Shown here piece after piece: positions 18,770 through 28,390 of a stretch of DNA of 64,000 bases. The translations under genes were made by a program, and so were the position numbers. Below the pieces are notes generated by a model that saw only the letters and a program-made list of their open reading frames with translations, was not told where the DNA came from and made no database searches. Position 1 is the stretch's first letter; each line of letters starts with the position of its first letter. Source of the DNA: Lactococcus paracarnosus (GTDB taxonomy: Bacteria; Bacillota; Bacilli; Lactobacillales; Streptococcaceae); the NCBI RefSeq assembly GCF_006770285.1, contig NZ_CP017195.1, positions 1,178,001 to 1,242,000 of the forward strand, in the 5' to 3' direction.

Positions 18770-18845
18770 ACTAAATCGCTATTTATATCCTTTTGCTATA
18801 GATTTAAGTAATATAAAAAACTGCCTAGTGACAGTTTTCTATAGG

Positions 18846-21800
18846 TTAGACATGCATCTCCATATCTTTTTTCAATTGTTTCTTAGCTGTTGCCATCATC
18901 AAGCGAATTCTATTGAGCTGATTGACAACCGATACGGATGGATCATAATCAATCGGTGCAATATTTGCTCTAGGATATTGACGACGTAATTCCTTGGTCA
19001 TCCCTTTCCCTACGATATGATTGGGCAGGCAACCAAAGGGTTGGAGACAGACGATATTATCCACACCATCCTGTAATAGCTCAATCATCTCACCTGTCAA
19101 GAACCAGCCTTCACCCGTATGATTACCGATCGAGATGATTTTTTCAGTATCTGCTGCTAAGGCATCTATGGAATGAAGCCCATCAAAACGTTTGGATGCT
19201 TTGAGTGCCTTATTCATAGGTTTTTCCATCATCTGAATGATATTGATAAAGGCACGCGCAAAGTATTTGGCTTTTTTACCCATGCCAAGGTTATCTGATT
19301 TCCAGATTTGGTTGTATAATGAGTAGTTCATAAAGCCGATAATATCTGGTACCACAGCTTCTGCCCCCTCAGACTCGATGATGCTGACGATGTCATTATT
19401 GGCTGTTTTAGAGTACTTGACCAGTATCTCGCCCACAACACCAACGCGAGGTTTTTTGATATCACGAAGCGAAATCTCATCAAATTCACGGACAATCTGT
19501 TTCATGTTACGATTGAACTCAAATATTGACCCTGATTTCATGTTGTGTTTGGCTTTTTCCAGCCATTTAGCATGTAAGTCATCTATCTGACCCTTACTGA
19601 TTTCATAAGGCCTGGTCCGATAAACCACGCGCTCAAACAAGTCACCGTATAGCGCGCCGATCACGACACGAACCATGAGCGGTACTGTTAACTTGAACCC
19701 ATCTGACTGCTCAGTCCCTTTATTGCCCATCGAAAGGGAGACAACAGGGACCTGTGCAAAGCCAGCATCCTTAAGTGCTTTTCTGAGCAAGGGGATGTAG
19801 TTTGTCGCCCTGCATCCACCACCTGTTTGTGTCATCAAAACAGAGGTGTTATTGACATCATAGTCACCTGATGCTAGGGCATGTATCAATTGGCCTATCG
19901 AAATAATTGCTGGGTAACACGAATCATTGTTGACAAACTTAAGACCTGAGTTGATAGCTGCCTTATCCTCTGGTAATAAGACCACATTGTAGCCTGATTG
20001 TTTGAAGGCTTCGTCTATCAAACCTTCTTGGTGAATAGGCGATAACATGGGCATGAGTAAGGTATGCTTTTGTTTCATTTCTTTTGTGAAAACTGGATGA
20101 CTTTCGACCATCTCGTGATAGTCAGCCTCAGCCAACTCTGGCATTTTTGGTCGTTTGTCTCGTTCGTTTACTGCCGCTTTAAGTGACCGCAAACGAATCC
20201 GAATCGCTCCCATATTTGACCCTTCGTCTATTTTTAAGACGGTATAAAGTTTGTGATGGGCTTGCATGATTTCTTCGACCTGGTCGGTTGTGACCGCGTC
20301 CAGACCACAACCAAAGCTATTAAGCTGAACGAGTTCGAGATTTTTATTTTTAGCAACGACACGTGCAGCACCATACAAGCGTGAATGATAGACCCACTGG
20401 TTAACCACACGTAAGCCACCCACTTCTGATAAATGGGCAATGGCATCCTCAGTCAAGACATGAAAGCCTTCTTGTGTGATGATATTTGCGATACCATGAT
20501 TGATTTCAGGATCTAAATGATAGGGTCTACCAGACAAAACGATGGCTTTTTCATGATTTAAATTGATTTGCATCATCAGGTCTTCTGCCTGCTTCCGAAT
20601 GTCTTGCTTGAAAGCATCCATCTCTTCAAAGCCGTGTTTGACTGCAGCTGCAATCTCTGCTTTTTTGATTTCAAAATCTGACAAAGCTTGGTAGAGATTG
20701 TCGGTCATATTGTCTGGATCAGCTAAGTTGATGAAAGGATGAATGTAGCCAACTTGACCATTTCTGATTTCATCAATATTATTTTTAATAACCTCAGGGT
20801 AAGACTGGACGATTGGACAGTTATAATGGTTTTGGGCGCTTGCATCTTCTTGACGTTCATACAAGACAGAAGGATAGAAAATCGTTGGGACATCTTTTTC
20901 TATCAAGCTCATGATATGACCATGACTGAGTTTGGCTGGGTAGCAAACGGTATCAGATGGAATCGTCTCTATCCCCTTTTCATATAGTGCCTTGTCTGAT
21001 TTCGGTGATAAAACAACCCTAAACCCTAAGTCTGTTAGTAAGGTATGCCAGAGTGGATAGTTTTCATACATATTCAAGACACGCGGGATACCAATCTCCC
21101 CATGCACCGCTTTTTTCTTACTCAATGATTTAAACTTAAAGAGCTTTTTATATTTATAGTCAACGAGATTAACTTTTTTATCGCGTTTGTCGACTTTAAT
21201 CTGCATAGCCTTTTCTGCACCGCGTTCACAGCGATTACCAGAGACAAATTTAGACCCATCATTAAAAACGGTCAATGTCATCTTGCACATGTTCTCACAG
21301 AGACCACAGGTCGTAAATTCTTTTGTTGTCTGAAAAGCTTGCAGTGATGCCAAATCAAGAATCGTAGATAGTCCTGTGTCGTCTGACCCATTTTCCATGG
21401 CGATTAGGGCACAGCCGTATGCCCCCATGAGTCCTGCTATAGAGGGACGCACCACTTGACGACCAGATATCTTTTCAAAGGCACGTAAAACAGCTTCATT
21501 GTAGAACGTCCCACCTTGGACGACGATTTTGTTTCCCAAATCTTCTGGACGTTTGACTTTTATCACTTTATAAAGGGCATTTTTGATGACAGAATACGAC
21601 AAGCCAGCAGAAATGTCACCAACAGTCGCCCCCTCTTTTTGAACCTGTTTGACTTTCGAGTTCATAAAGACCGTACATTTTGAGCCGAGATCAACTGGAT
21701 GTTTGGTCAACAAAGCTGCTTGGGCAAACTCTTTCACGTCATATTTCAAGGACTTGGCGAAGGTTTCGATAAAAGAGCCACAACCAGAACTACAGGCTTC

Positions 21801-23117
21801 ATTTAGCTGAATACTTGATAAGGCCCCATCGCGAATCTTCATCGCCTTCATATCTTGCCCACCGATGTCGATGATAAAGTCTACACCAGGTTGGAAAAAG
21901 TCAGCTGCTTTGTAGTGCGCCATGGTTTCAACTTCACCGATGTCGACTTTTATGGCAGCTTTGATCAGTTGTTCCCCATATCCTGTGACAGCTGATTTGG
22001 CAATATAAACATCATCAGGCATCTCATTGTAAAGTGTCGTCATTACGGTCAATACTGAATCAAGTGGATCGCCATTATTTGACCCATAATGCTCAAATAA
22101 TAGATTACCCTCGTCATCGATCAAGACAAGTTTTGTCGTGGTCGATCCAGCATCAATCCCAAGATAGGCTGCACCATGATGCTCAGAAAGTAATTTATGA
22201 GCAGCAGCTGCTTTGGCATGTCTAGCCCTAAAGGCTGCTAAATCTGTTTCACTCTCGAATAAGACGTCCATCGTATCCTGCGGGACTAAGTTTTCAGACT
22301 TGTCATTTTCTAATTGATGAATGATCTGTGACGCAGAAAATTCAGTTGCATTTTCTTCGTCTAATGCAGCACCCATGGCAACAAAAAGTTGCGGATGCTC
22401 AGGAAATACGACGTTTTCTGGTTTGATATTCAAGGTTTCGATAAACCGTTTGCGGAGTTCACTCATGAAATAGAGTGGGCCACCTAAAAAGGCGATATTC
22501 CCGGTTATTCTACGACCCGCTGCCAATCCAGCAACGGTCTGATTGACAACAGCCTGAAAGATACTTGCGGCGATGTCTTCCTTACGTACCCCTTCATTTA
22601 ATAGAGGTTGCACATCTGTTTTGGCAAAGACCCCACAGCGACTGGCGATCGGATAAAGATTTTGATAGTTTTTAGCAAGCTCATTCACGCCAGCAGCATC
22701 TACTTTTAGCAGTTCAGCCATTTGGTCGATAAAGGCACCAGTGCCACCAGCACAAGACCCGTTCATCCGTTGTTCCATGGCCCCATCAAAGAAGGTCATC
22801 TTGGCATCTTCTCCACCTAATTCGATCATTACATCTGTTTGTGGAATAAATTTCTCGATCGTTAAAGTAGAGGCGATAACTTCCTGAATGAAGGTTGCCC
22901 CAATCACATCAGATAGCCCCATACCACCTGAACCTGTAATCGAAAAAGTGAAGGGAATATCACCCAGTTCACACATCATCTCTTGGAGTACTTTGATGGT
23001 CGCTGTTTTTACATCAGAAAAATGGCGTTCATAACGAGAGAATTTCATCTCATAGTTATCATCAAAAACGACCATTTTTACTGTTGTTGAGCCAACATCA
23101 ATCCCTGCTTTATACAT
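18846..23117 (-). CDS. Giant 2-hydroxyacyl-CoA dehydratase activase-related protein (two BadF-type ATPases, DUF2229, HgdB-like part)
   Basis: A 1423-residue cytosolic protein. Two BadF/HgdC-type ASKHA ATPase domains come first. The first (about 1-290) starts AGIDVGSTTVKMVVF with cluster cysteines in NGSCAGGTGAF and ASRCGVFAKTDVQ. The second (about 320-590) starts GIDAGSTTTKLVLI with NEACSSGCGSF and GSKCTVFMNS. A CGLCENMC motif plus NRCERG follows, then DUF2229 and a C-terminal part resembling dehydratase subunit HgdB. Known activases use ATP to drive single-electron transfer from an iron-sulfur cluster into a dehydratase. No separate dehydratase subunits lie nearby, and the substrate of this fused family is unknown. 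The start chosen is the ATG at 23115-23117. Confidence 0.85.
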   Translation of the reverse strand: MYKAGIDVGSTTVKMVVFDDNYEMKFSRYERHFSDVKTATIKVLQEMMCELGDIPFTFSITGSGGMGLSDVIGATFIQEVIASTLTIEKFIPQTDVMIELGGEDAKMTFFDGAMEQRMNGSCAGGTGAFIDQMAELLKVDAAGVNELAKNYQNLYPIASRCGVFAKTDVQPLLNEGVRKEDIAASIFQAVVNQTVAGLAAGRRITGNIAFLGGPLYFMSELRKRFIETLNIKPENVVFPEHPQLFVAMGAALDEENATEFSASQIIHQLENDKSENLVPQDTMDVLFESETDLAAFRARHAKAAAAHKLLSEHHGAAYLGIDAGSTTTKLVLIDDEGNLLFEHYGSNNGDPLDSVLTVMTTLYNEMPDDVYIAKSAVTGYGEQLIKAAIKVDIGEVETMAHYKAADFFQPGVDFIIDIGGQDMKAMKIRDGALSSIQLNEACSSGCGSFIETFAKSLKYDVKEFAQAALLTKHPVDLGSKCTVFMNSKVKQVQKEGATVGDISAGLSYSVIKNALYKVIKVKRPEDLGNKIVVQGGTFYNEAVLRAFEKISGRQVVRPSIAGLMGAYGCALIAMENGSDDTGLSTILDLASLQAFQTTKEFTTCGLCENMCKMTLTVFNDGSKFVSGNRCERGAEKAMQIKVDKRDKKVNLVDYKYKKLFKFKSLSKKKAVHGEIGIPRVLNMYENYPLWHTLLTDLGFRVVLSPKSDKALYEKGIETIPSDTVCYPAKLSHGHIMSLIEKDVPTIFYPSVLYERQEDASAQNHYNCPIVQSYPEVIKNNIDEIRNGQVGYIHPFINLADPDNMTDNLYQALSDFEIKKAEIAAAVKHGFEEMDAFKQDIRKQAEDLMMQINLNHEKAIVLSGRPYHLDPEINHGIANIITQEGFHVLTEDAIAHLSEVGGLRVVNQWVYHSRLYGAARVVAKNKNLELVQLNSFGCGLDAVTTDQVEEIMQAHHKLYTVLKIDEGSNMGAIRIRLRSLKAAVNERDKRPKMPELAEADYHEMVESHPVFTKEMKQKHTLLMPMLSPIHQEGLIDEAFKQSGYNVVLLPEDKAAINSGLKFVNNDSCYPAIISIGQLIHALASGDYDVNNTSVLMTQTGGGCRATNYIPLLRKALKDAGFAQVPVVSLSMGNKGTEQSDGFKLTVPLMVRVVIGALYGDLFERVVYRTRPYEISKGQIDDLHAKWLEKAKHNMKSGSIFEFNRNMKQIVREFDEISLRDIKKPRVGVVGEILVKYSKTANNDIVSIIESEGAEAVVPDIIGFMNYSLYNQIWKSDNLGMGKKAKYFARAFINIIQMMEKPMNKALKASKRFDGLHSIDALAADTEKIISIGNHTGEGWFLTGEMIELLQDGVDNIVCLQPFGCLPNHIVGKGMTKELRRQYPRANIAPIDYDPSVSVVNQLNRIRLMMATAKKQLKKDMEMHV

Positions 23118-23147
23118 AAACACTTCTTTCCTAATTTGATACATGCC

Positions 23148-23170
23148 ATAGACAACACACTGTTGTCTAT
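23148..23170. promoter_or_regulatory. Palindromic operator between the activase and TetR genes
   Basis: ATAGACAACA and its exact reverse complement TGTTGTCTAT flank a 3-base centre. It lies 31 bases upstream of the activase start and about 130 bases upstream of the divergent tetR gene. Size and symmetry fit a TetR-family operator. A weaker TGTTG-N6-CAACA element lies at 23232-23247. Confidence 0.65.
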
Positions 23171-23303
23171 CATATATAAGTTCATTTTACAAGTAATTCG
23201 ACTTGCGCGCAACCGTTAAAATGTGCTAAACTGTTGGTAAAACAACACTAAACAACAAAGCGTTGCATAACCACGGCTATTTTTTTAAAAAAGTGAGGAA
23301 ATA

Positions 23304-23918
23304 ATGACAAAAAAAATTGATCTACGTGTTAAGCGTACCAACAAACTGATTACACAAGCCTTTATTAAATTATTGGGGAGCAAAACATTTGATAAAATTA
23401 CCATCAATGATATCTCAGATGAGGCAATGATTAATCGTGCGACTTTCTACAGTCATTTCAAAGATAAATTTGATCTTTTTGAACGTGTTATTGATAAATT
23501 TTTAGGTGATTTTGCTGATGTCTTAGATACTGAAAATTTAGTTGAAGAAAATGCGATAAATGTTAAGAAAATAGAGGGTGCCTTGACTAAATTCTATGAC
23601 TTCGTCAATGAAAACCCTGATTTAGCTAAGATCTTCATCACACATAGTAATAAAGAAATTCTTTCAAAAAGAATGCTGATGATTCTCTCTGAAAGATACT
23701 CAGAAATTTTTGACAGCTTAGATGTCCGAAATGAGGACTTGAAGATTCCGACTGATTTTGTCGTGTCTTATATTACAAGTATCTTCATTGGCACGGTAAA
23801 CTGGTGGATTGAACAAAAAAATCACGAGATGTCAGCAAATGAATTTGCGTCTCTCGTGATTAAATTAATTTCAAACGGTCACTTGACAGTCTTAGGTGTC
23901 AATATTAACCGGGATTAA
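23304..23918 (+). CDS. TetR/AcrR family transcriptional regulator
   Basis: A 204-residue repressor-type protein. The N-terminal HTH (about residues 10-60) contains TKKIDLRVKRTNKLITQAF and ATFYSHFKDKFDLFERV, a classic TetR recognition helix region. The C-terminal helices resemble TetR_C_7, with a TSIFIGTVNWWIEQKNHEMS segment. It is divergent from the activase-like gene, with the 23-bp palindrome in between, so it probably controls that gene and perhaps itself. The ligand is unknown. The ribosome site is GTGAGGAAATA. Confidence 0.88.
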   Translation: MTKKIDLRVKRTNKLITQAFIKLLGSKTFDKITINDISDEAMINRATFYSHFKDKFDLFERVIDKFLGDFADVLDTENLVEENAINVKKIEGALTKFYDFVNENPDLAKIFITHSNKEILSKRMLMILSERYSEIFDSLDVRNEDLKIPTDFVVSYITSIFIGTVNWWIEQKNHEMSANEFASLVIKLISNGHLTVLGVNINRD

Positions 23919-23945
23919 TATTAATTCTACTATATTATATCGGTA

Positions 23946-24557
23946 TTAAATCGTGTCTTCTTTAACAGACTGTAAAATAAAATAGCCCTTATCTTTTTTG
24001 ATGACCTCACAGTTACCAAACACTGTTGCCATTTTTGCTTTAGCACTTGGTGCCCCTTGTTTTTTCTGGATGACAATGGTCAGTGTGCCAGCCAAATTAA
24101 GGTGGTCAAATGCACCAGTAATGACACCGTGAACGACGTCTTTACCTGCTCTGATAGGGGGATTTGAGATGATGTTATCGTAAGTGCCTACCACTTTATC
24201 GTATAGATTTGACTGAAAAATAGTTGCTGTGACCTTATTTTTCTCAGCATTTTTCTCTGATAAGGCAAGGGCACGTAGATTCACATCGATCATGGTAGGG
24301 ATAACCCCTTGTGCTTTAGCTAAGGTAATGCCAATAGGGCCATATCCACAGCCAACATCTAATAAAGTTGACTTTGCCTCAAAATTAACCGCACTTAAAA
24401 GCACTTGACTCCCAAAGTCAATGGCTTTTTTACTAAATACACCAGCATCGGTTGTAAATGATACGTTTTGAGCTAGTAACTCAGTATCAAGTTGATGAAT
24501 ATCATGTGCAGCATCTGGATTTTCTGCATAGTACATTTTTTGAAATTGGTTAGACAT
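23946..24557 (-). CDS. RsmC-like class I SAM-dependent methyltransferase
   Basis: A 203-residue methyltransferase resembling the catalytic half of RsmC, which makes m2G1207 in 16S rRNA. SAM-binding LLDVGCGYGPIGITLAK lies near residues 55-75. The NPP catalytic motif for amino-group methylation is present (IISNPPIRAGKDVVH). The ATG at 24555-24557 overlaps the SGNH hydrolase stop (ATGTCTAA), so the two are translationally coupled. A longer frame start lies inside the upstream gene and is unlikely. Confidence 0.85.
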   Translation of the reverse strand: MSNQFQKMYYAENPDAAHDIHQLDTELLAQNVSFTTDAGVFSKKAIDFGSQVLLSAVNFEAKSTLLDVGCGYGPIGITLAKAQGVIPTMIDVNLRALALSEKNAEKNKVTATIFQSNLYDKVVGTYDNIISNPPIRAGKDVVHGVITGAFDHLNLAGTLTIVIQKKQGAPSAKAKMATVFGNCEVIKKDKGYFILQSVKEDTI

Positions 24558-25128
24558 GCTCTTTTTTAAACTCCCTAGTCCTAACATCAGCTGCAATCAG
24601 TGATGTAATCAGTTGATAGCCCTTAGTCGTAAAATGAACCCCATCTGATACGATTAAGTCATTTGGATTTGGACTTGCAAGCATGGCTTGATTTAGCTCA
24701 ATCAGACCTGCTCCTGTTTGGCTAGCCACTTGCTTAGCTACTTCGACATAAGGCACAAATCCTGCATTTGTCCGGCCTAACATCTTCTGTGTCTTAGCGA
24801 TAGCTGTTTCATTAATATAGGATGGGGTCAAAATCATCGTTTTTCTTGCACCAAGTGCTGTGACAAATGTGGTTAGGTTATCAGCAAACTGACTTGGCGA
24901 TATCTGTCTGTGAACTGCTGCGTCATTTGCACCAAAGAAGATATAGTAATAATCAGCTCTTGACGCGACCACGCCTGCTAAACGTTTCATGGCCGCATTT
25001 GTATCCTCACCTGCGACAGCAAAGCGTTCAACTTGTGCTGATATGCCAGCTTCAGTCAGCAGCGCTTGCGTCATCACTTCCATTTCGATATGTGTCGAGA
25101 TGGAATCACCAAATACTGCAATTTTCAC
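24550..25128 (-). CDS. SGNH/GDSL family hydrolase
   Basis: A 192-residue esterase-like hydrolase with no signal peptide. The four SGNH blocks are visible: FGDSIS with the nucleophile Ser near the N-terminus, a Gly in block II, FGANDAAV (block III Asn) and SDGVHFTTKGY (Asp and His near the end). Typical substrates are acyl or acetyl esters; the actual one is unknown. It is operonic with the RsmC-like gene, which overlaps its last 8 bases. Confidence 0.87.
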   Translation of the reverse strand: MKIAVFGDSISTHIEMEVMTQALLTEAGISAQVERFAVAGEDTNAAMKRLAGVVASRADYYYIFFGANDAAVHRQISPSQFADNLTTFVTALGARKTMILTPSYINETAIAKTQKMLGRTNAGFVPYVEVAKQVASQTGAGLIELNQAMLASPNPNDLIVSDGVHFTTKGYQLITSLIAADVRTREFKKEHV

Positions 25129-25325
25129 TTTTTAACCCCCTTAACGTTTATCAGGCAAGCCATTAGCTAGTTCTATAGCTAACCCCTGCCATTACTGAGT
25201 TTGAACAATCTATTTATTATAGCATATTTTATGAGATGATCTGATACAATATGGACTGATTCCTGTGACACTTTCTGGTTAATCTAATTTTTTGTAAGCG
25301 CATTCTGGTAATTAAAATAGGAATA

Positions 25326-25334
25326 TGGTAAAAT
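25326..25334 (+). promoter_or_regulatory. Extended -10 promoter of coaA
   Basis: TGG-TAAAAT (25326-25334) forms an extended -10 with only 7 bases between it and the coaA ATG. The upstream TGTAAGCGCATTCT (25293-25306) matches the catabolite-response consensus at 12 of 14 positions; I treat that as weak. Confidence 0.45.
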
Positions 25335-25341
25335 TACTTTT

Positions 25342-26262
25342 ATGGAAACTGAACTGATCAATTACGAAAAAATAACTCGCCGTATCTGGCAAAATTTATA
25401 TAAAAAAAGCTTACCTGCTTTGACTGAAAAAGAACTTGATAATATCAAATCGATTAACGATGAAATCAGTCTTCAAGATGTTAATGATGTCTATTTACCA
25501 CTCGTACAACTCATTCGTATTTACAAAAAAACGATGCGTGATCTTAATTTTTCAAAAGGCTTGTTTCTGCAAAAAATTACTGAAAATCAACCCTTTATCA
25601 TCGGTATTTCTGGTTCTGTAGCAGTTGGTAAATCTACCACTGCTAGACTGCTACAGCTGCTCCTATCACGGACTTTTAAAACGTCTACTGTAGCGCTTGT
25701 GACAACAGATGGGTTTCTATATCCTAAGGAAACCCTATCAGAGAGAGGTATCCTTGATCGAAAAGGCTTCCCTGAATCTTATGACATGGAAAACTTGATC
25801 AGTTTTCTACTTGCAATCAAGTCTGGAAAAGATGTCAGCATCCCCGTTTATTCTCATGAAACCTATGATATCTTACCTGAAAAAGAATTGGTTAAAGCAC
25901 CAGATATCCTAATCGTTGAAGGAATTAATGTTTTCCAAAGTGGAGCTAATAAACAACTTTATATCAATGACTTTTTCGATTTTTCGATTTACGTTGATGC
26001 TAAAGAACAGAACATAGAACGCTGGTATCTGGAACGGTTTAAAACCTTCCTAGACCTAGCGAAACAAAATCCAAGTAACTACTATCATCAGTTTACCTCA
26101 CTACCAACTGATGAAACACTAAAAATAGCACGTGATACCTGGAAAAAAGTGAATTTAGTTAACCTGAGAGACTATATAGAACCCACACGTAGTCGCGCTG
26201 AGGTGATTCTACATAAGGATAAGACCCACAAGATTGATAAAATATATTTGAAGAAATATTAA
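25342..26262 (+). CDS. coaA: Pantothenate kinase, type I
   Basis: ATP-dependent phosphorylation of pantothenate, the first and rate-limiting step of coenzyme A synthesis. It has 306 residues. The P-loop [12 protein letters not shown] spans residues 88-99. The family motifs [28 protein letters not shown] and SIYVDA are in order, and [17 protein letters not shown] is near the C-terminus. No Shine-Dalgarno sequence precedes the ATG and the predicted -10 ends 7 bases before it, so the mRNA may be leaderless. It is convergent with aroD. Confidence 0.96.
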   Translation: METELINYEKITRRIWQNLYKKSLPALTEKELDNIKSINDEISLQDVNDVYLPLVQLIRIYKKTMRDLNFSKGLFLQKITENQPFIIGISGSVAVGKSTTARLLQLLLSRTFKTSTVALVTTDGFLYPKETLSERGILDRKGFPESYDMENLISFLLAIKSGKDVSIPVYSHETYDILPEKELVKAPDILIVEGINVFQSGANKQLYINDFFDFSIYVDAKEQNIERWYLERFKTFLDLAKQNPSNYYHQFTSLPTDETLKIARDTWKKVNLVNLRDYIEPTRSRAEVILHKDKTHKIDKIYLKKY

Positions 26263-26294
26263 AAAAAGTTTGGCGCTAGCGCCAAACTTTTTTT
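26261..26294. terminator. Bidirectional terminator between coaA and aroD
   Basis: A 34-base perfect palindrome whose arms run A7-GTTTGGCGC and whose centre is TA. T7 tracts occur on both strands, so it serves both convergent genes. Confidence 0.93.
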
Positions 26295-26329
26295 AATCGT
26301 TATATCTTCTTAACTACAGGCTATTAAAC

Positions 26330-26977
26330 CTATAAAATATGCTGTACCTGACGCATTTCAGTTAAACTTAACTGGCCTGGAGCACTTGTCGCATCAACAG
26401 CAGCAAAGGTCCAGCTACTACCAAAGCTATCCCCAACCAGACGTGTTACTTTGCCAAGTTCACCCATGGCCATGGTCACAACAATCTGATCAGGATGTGC
26501 TTCAGAGAAAGTCAGTGTGTCTGACATCAATCTGAGCACGTCTTTTTTCTCTTGTGGCATACCAGCAAATTTAACAACTTTAGGGTGTCTAGCCTGCATC
26601 TTGTCTAAAATTTCTGGTAGATTATCTGGAATTTGGTCGAAATCATGATAAGAAGCGATTGCGTTATGGGGAATAGAAACCTCAGGAAATCGTAAAACTT
26701 CTATATCGATATAGGCAAACTCTGACGCAAACTTATCGATTAACCCTGCATAGTCAGCATCAGACAGAAGCTGCTCATCTTTATCTTCTGTCCTAAATGT
26801 AAAAATAATGGGGTGATCAGGAAACTTGTCTTTGATTTTTCTAGCTGCAAGGTCTAAATCACTGATTGCTAAAAAATCTGCGCGCCACTCGATCAAATCG
26901 GCACCCTGATAATGATCAGAACTAAGTTGCTCAATTGCTTCCAAGCTCTTTGGCATGATTGGGACAACAATTTTCAT
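26330..26977 (-). CDS. aroD: 3-dehydroquinate dehydratase, type I
   Basis: Third step of the shikimate pathway, a Schiff-base dehydratase. It has 215 residues. LIEWRADFL lies near the N-terminus, the catalytic His is in AIASYHDFDQIP, the Schiff-base Lys is in VVKFAGMPQ, and SSWTFAAVDATSAPGQLSL is at the end. It lies 20 kb from the aro operon, 2 bases behind the rRNA methyltransferase gene with which it is co-transcribed. Confidence 0.95.
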   Translation of the reverse strand: MKIVVPIMPKSLEAIEQLSSDHYQGADLIEWRADFLAISDLDLAARKIKDKFPDHPIIFTFRTEDKDEQLLSDADYAGLIDKFASEFAYIDIEVLRFPEVSIPHNAIASYHDFDQIPDNLPEILDKMQARHPKVVKFAGMPQEKKDVLRLMSDTLTFSEAHPDQIVVTMAMGELGKVTRLVGDSFGSSWTFAAVDATSAPGQLSLTEMRQVQHIL

Positions 26978-26979
26978 AG

Positions 26980-28116
26980 TTACTTCATCTCCAACACAAA
27001 GACTTTCAAGTAATCAGACTGTGAATCTACTGAGTTGACAGTAAAATCTGCCGGTAAGCTAAATTCTTGGACAATCTCAAATCGTTGCTTACCAAACCCC
27101 TTTTTAATTTCAGCTAAAAAATCTGCTTTGCTTAGTCTGGCATGATTGGTCGATGCGATAATCTTACCATGTTTGTTTAAAATGGGTAGGGCATCTGCTA
27201 TTAATTGATGATAGTCTTTAGCAACTGAAAATGTCATCTTTTTATTTCTAGCAAAACTAGGTGGATCTAAAACAATCAAGTCAAAACGCAAGTTTTTCCT
27301 AGCCGCATACTTGAAATAGTCAAATACATCCATGACATGAAACTTATGCGCATCTAGTGGGATATTATTAGCCTTAAAATGGGCTTCTGATAACTCACGC
27401 GAGCGTTTTGCTAGGTCTACTGATACAGTTGACTTAGCGCCACCTATTGCGGCTGCCACAGAGAATGCTGCAGTGTAAGAAAACATATTTAACATGTCTT
27501 TTCCAGCAGCTAGTCCATCAATGAGCGCACCACGCACATCATGTTGATCTAAAAATATCCCTGTCATTAAGCCATCATTTAAGAAAACTTGATAGCGTGT
27601 GCCGTTTTCAAGGACAATAAATTTATCTGGCGCAGATTGGCCATAAATATGACTTGAAATCGGTAGCTTACTTTCAAAGCGAACTTTTTCATAAGTCCCT
27701 AATATTTCAGGGAAAACCTGTTTAAACGCTGATATAATCTCTTTTCTCAAAGAATAAACAAAGGCATTATACCAATTAAAAAGCGCATATTCATCATATA
27801 TGTCTATCGTGAAGCCACCAAAGTCATCTCCATCTTGATTAAAGACACGAAATGCGGTCGTTGCACTATCCTGGTAATACGGATAGCGTTTATGCTTAGC
27901 ATCTGTCAAAAGGGCAACAAAATCTCTTGTTTTAATCGTCCAGCCAATCCCTTTGTTTTGACGTGAAAAGTAGGCTGATGTCAAGAATTGCTTCTCAAAA
28001 TACAAATCAGCAAAGCCCTCAATATGTGTCTGTACAGGGAAGTCATGTGCATCTAAAACTGAGATACCATCAGCTATTTTTTTTGCGGCAAATTTATTTA
28101 TCGTTAGTTTAGTCAT
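26980..28116 (-). CDS. Class I SAM-dependent rRNA methyltransferase (RlmI-like)
   Basis: A 378-residue protein with an N-terminal PUA-like region and a C-terminal Rossmann methyltransferase domain. The family motifs DGLMTGIFLDQHDVR, MLNMFSYTAAFSVAAA (SAM site) and LDPPSFARNKK (catalytic loop) are clear. The characterised relative RlmI makes m5C1962 in 23S rRNA; whether this protein methylates the same base is inference. It is the first gene of a two-gene operon with aroD. Confidence 0.88.
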   Translation of the reverse strand: MTKLTINKFAAKKIADGISVLDAHDFPVQTHIEGFADLYFEKQFLTSAYFSRQNKGIGWTIKTRDFVALLTDAKHKRYPYYQDSATTAFRVFNQDGDDFGGFTIDIYDEYALFNWYNAFVYSLRKEIISAFKQVFPEILGTYEKVRFESKLPISSHIYGQSAPDKFIVLENGTRYQVFLNDGLMTGIFLDQHDVRGALIDGLAAGKDMLNMFSYTAAFSVAAAIGGAKSTVSVDLAKRSRELSEAHFKANNIPLDAHKFHVMDVFDYFKYAARKNLRFDLIVLDPPSFARNKKMTFSVAKDYHQLIADALPILNKHGKIIASTNHARLSKADFLAEIKKGFGKQRFEIVQEFSLPADFTVNSVDSQSDYLKVFVLEMK

Positions 28117-28266
28117 TAGTTAATATTATACACGAAAACAGCACAGAAAGCTATCTCATAAGGGGAAACAAGCGGACACTAAAAATATGAACCGGATCAA
28201 TCACTTCAACTTGCCATGCCTTTAGGCGATAATTATGGCAACATAAGAAAATAAATAGGTCATTGT

Positions 28267-28295
28267 TTGCCAAAAAAGTGAAAATAGCGTAAAAT
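28267..28295 (+). promoter_or_regulatory. Predicted promoter of the LTA synthase gene
   Basis: TTGCCA (28267-28272), a 17-base spacer and TAAAAT (28290-28295). The transcript would carry a leader of about 90 bases before the TTG start. Nothing else was recognised in this 275-base interval. Confidence 0.55.
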
Positions 28296-28390
28296 GAAGA
28301 AAGATATTTTAGAGAAAATTTGTAGTTATCGGAAGTGTTAGCTCCATAAGCTTATCACCCGTGTACTGCTACCCAAAGGAACAGATTAAC

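Noticed and set aside
23232..23247. Second TetR operator
   Set aside because: TGTTG-N6-CAACA has the opposite half-site orientation and different spacing from the strong palindrome, so it is not a convincing repeat of it.
25293..25306. Catabolite-response element upstream of coaA
   Set aside because: It matches 12 of 14 consensus positions, but the second half-site is poor and CcpA control of coaA has no support here; mentioned only in the promoter entry.
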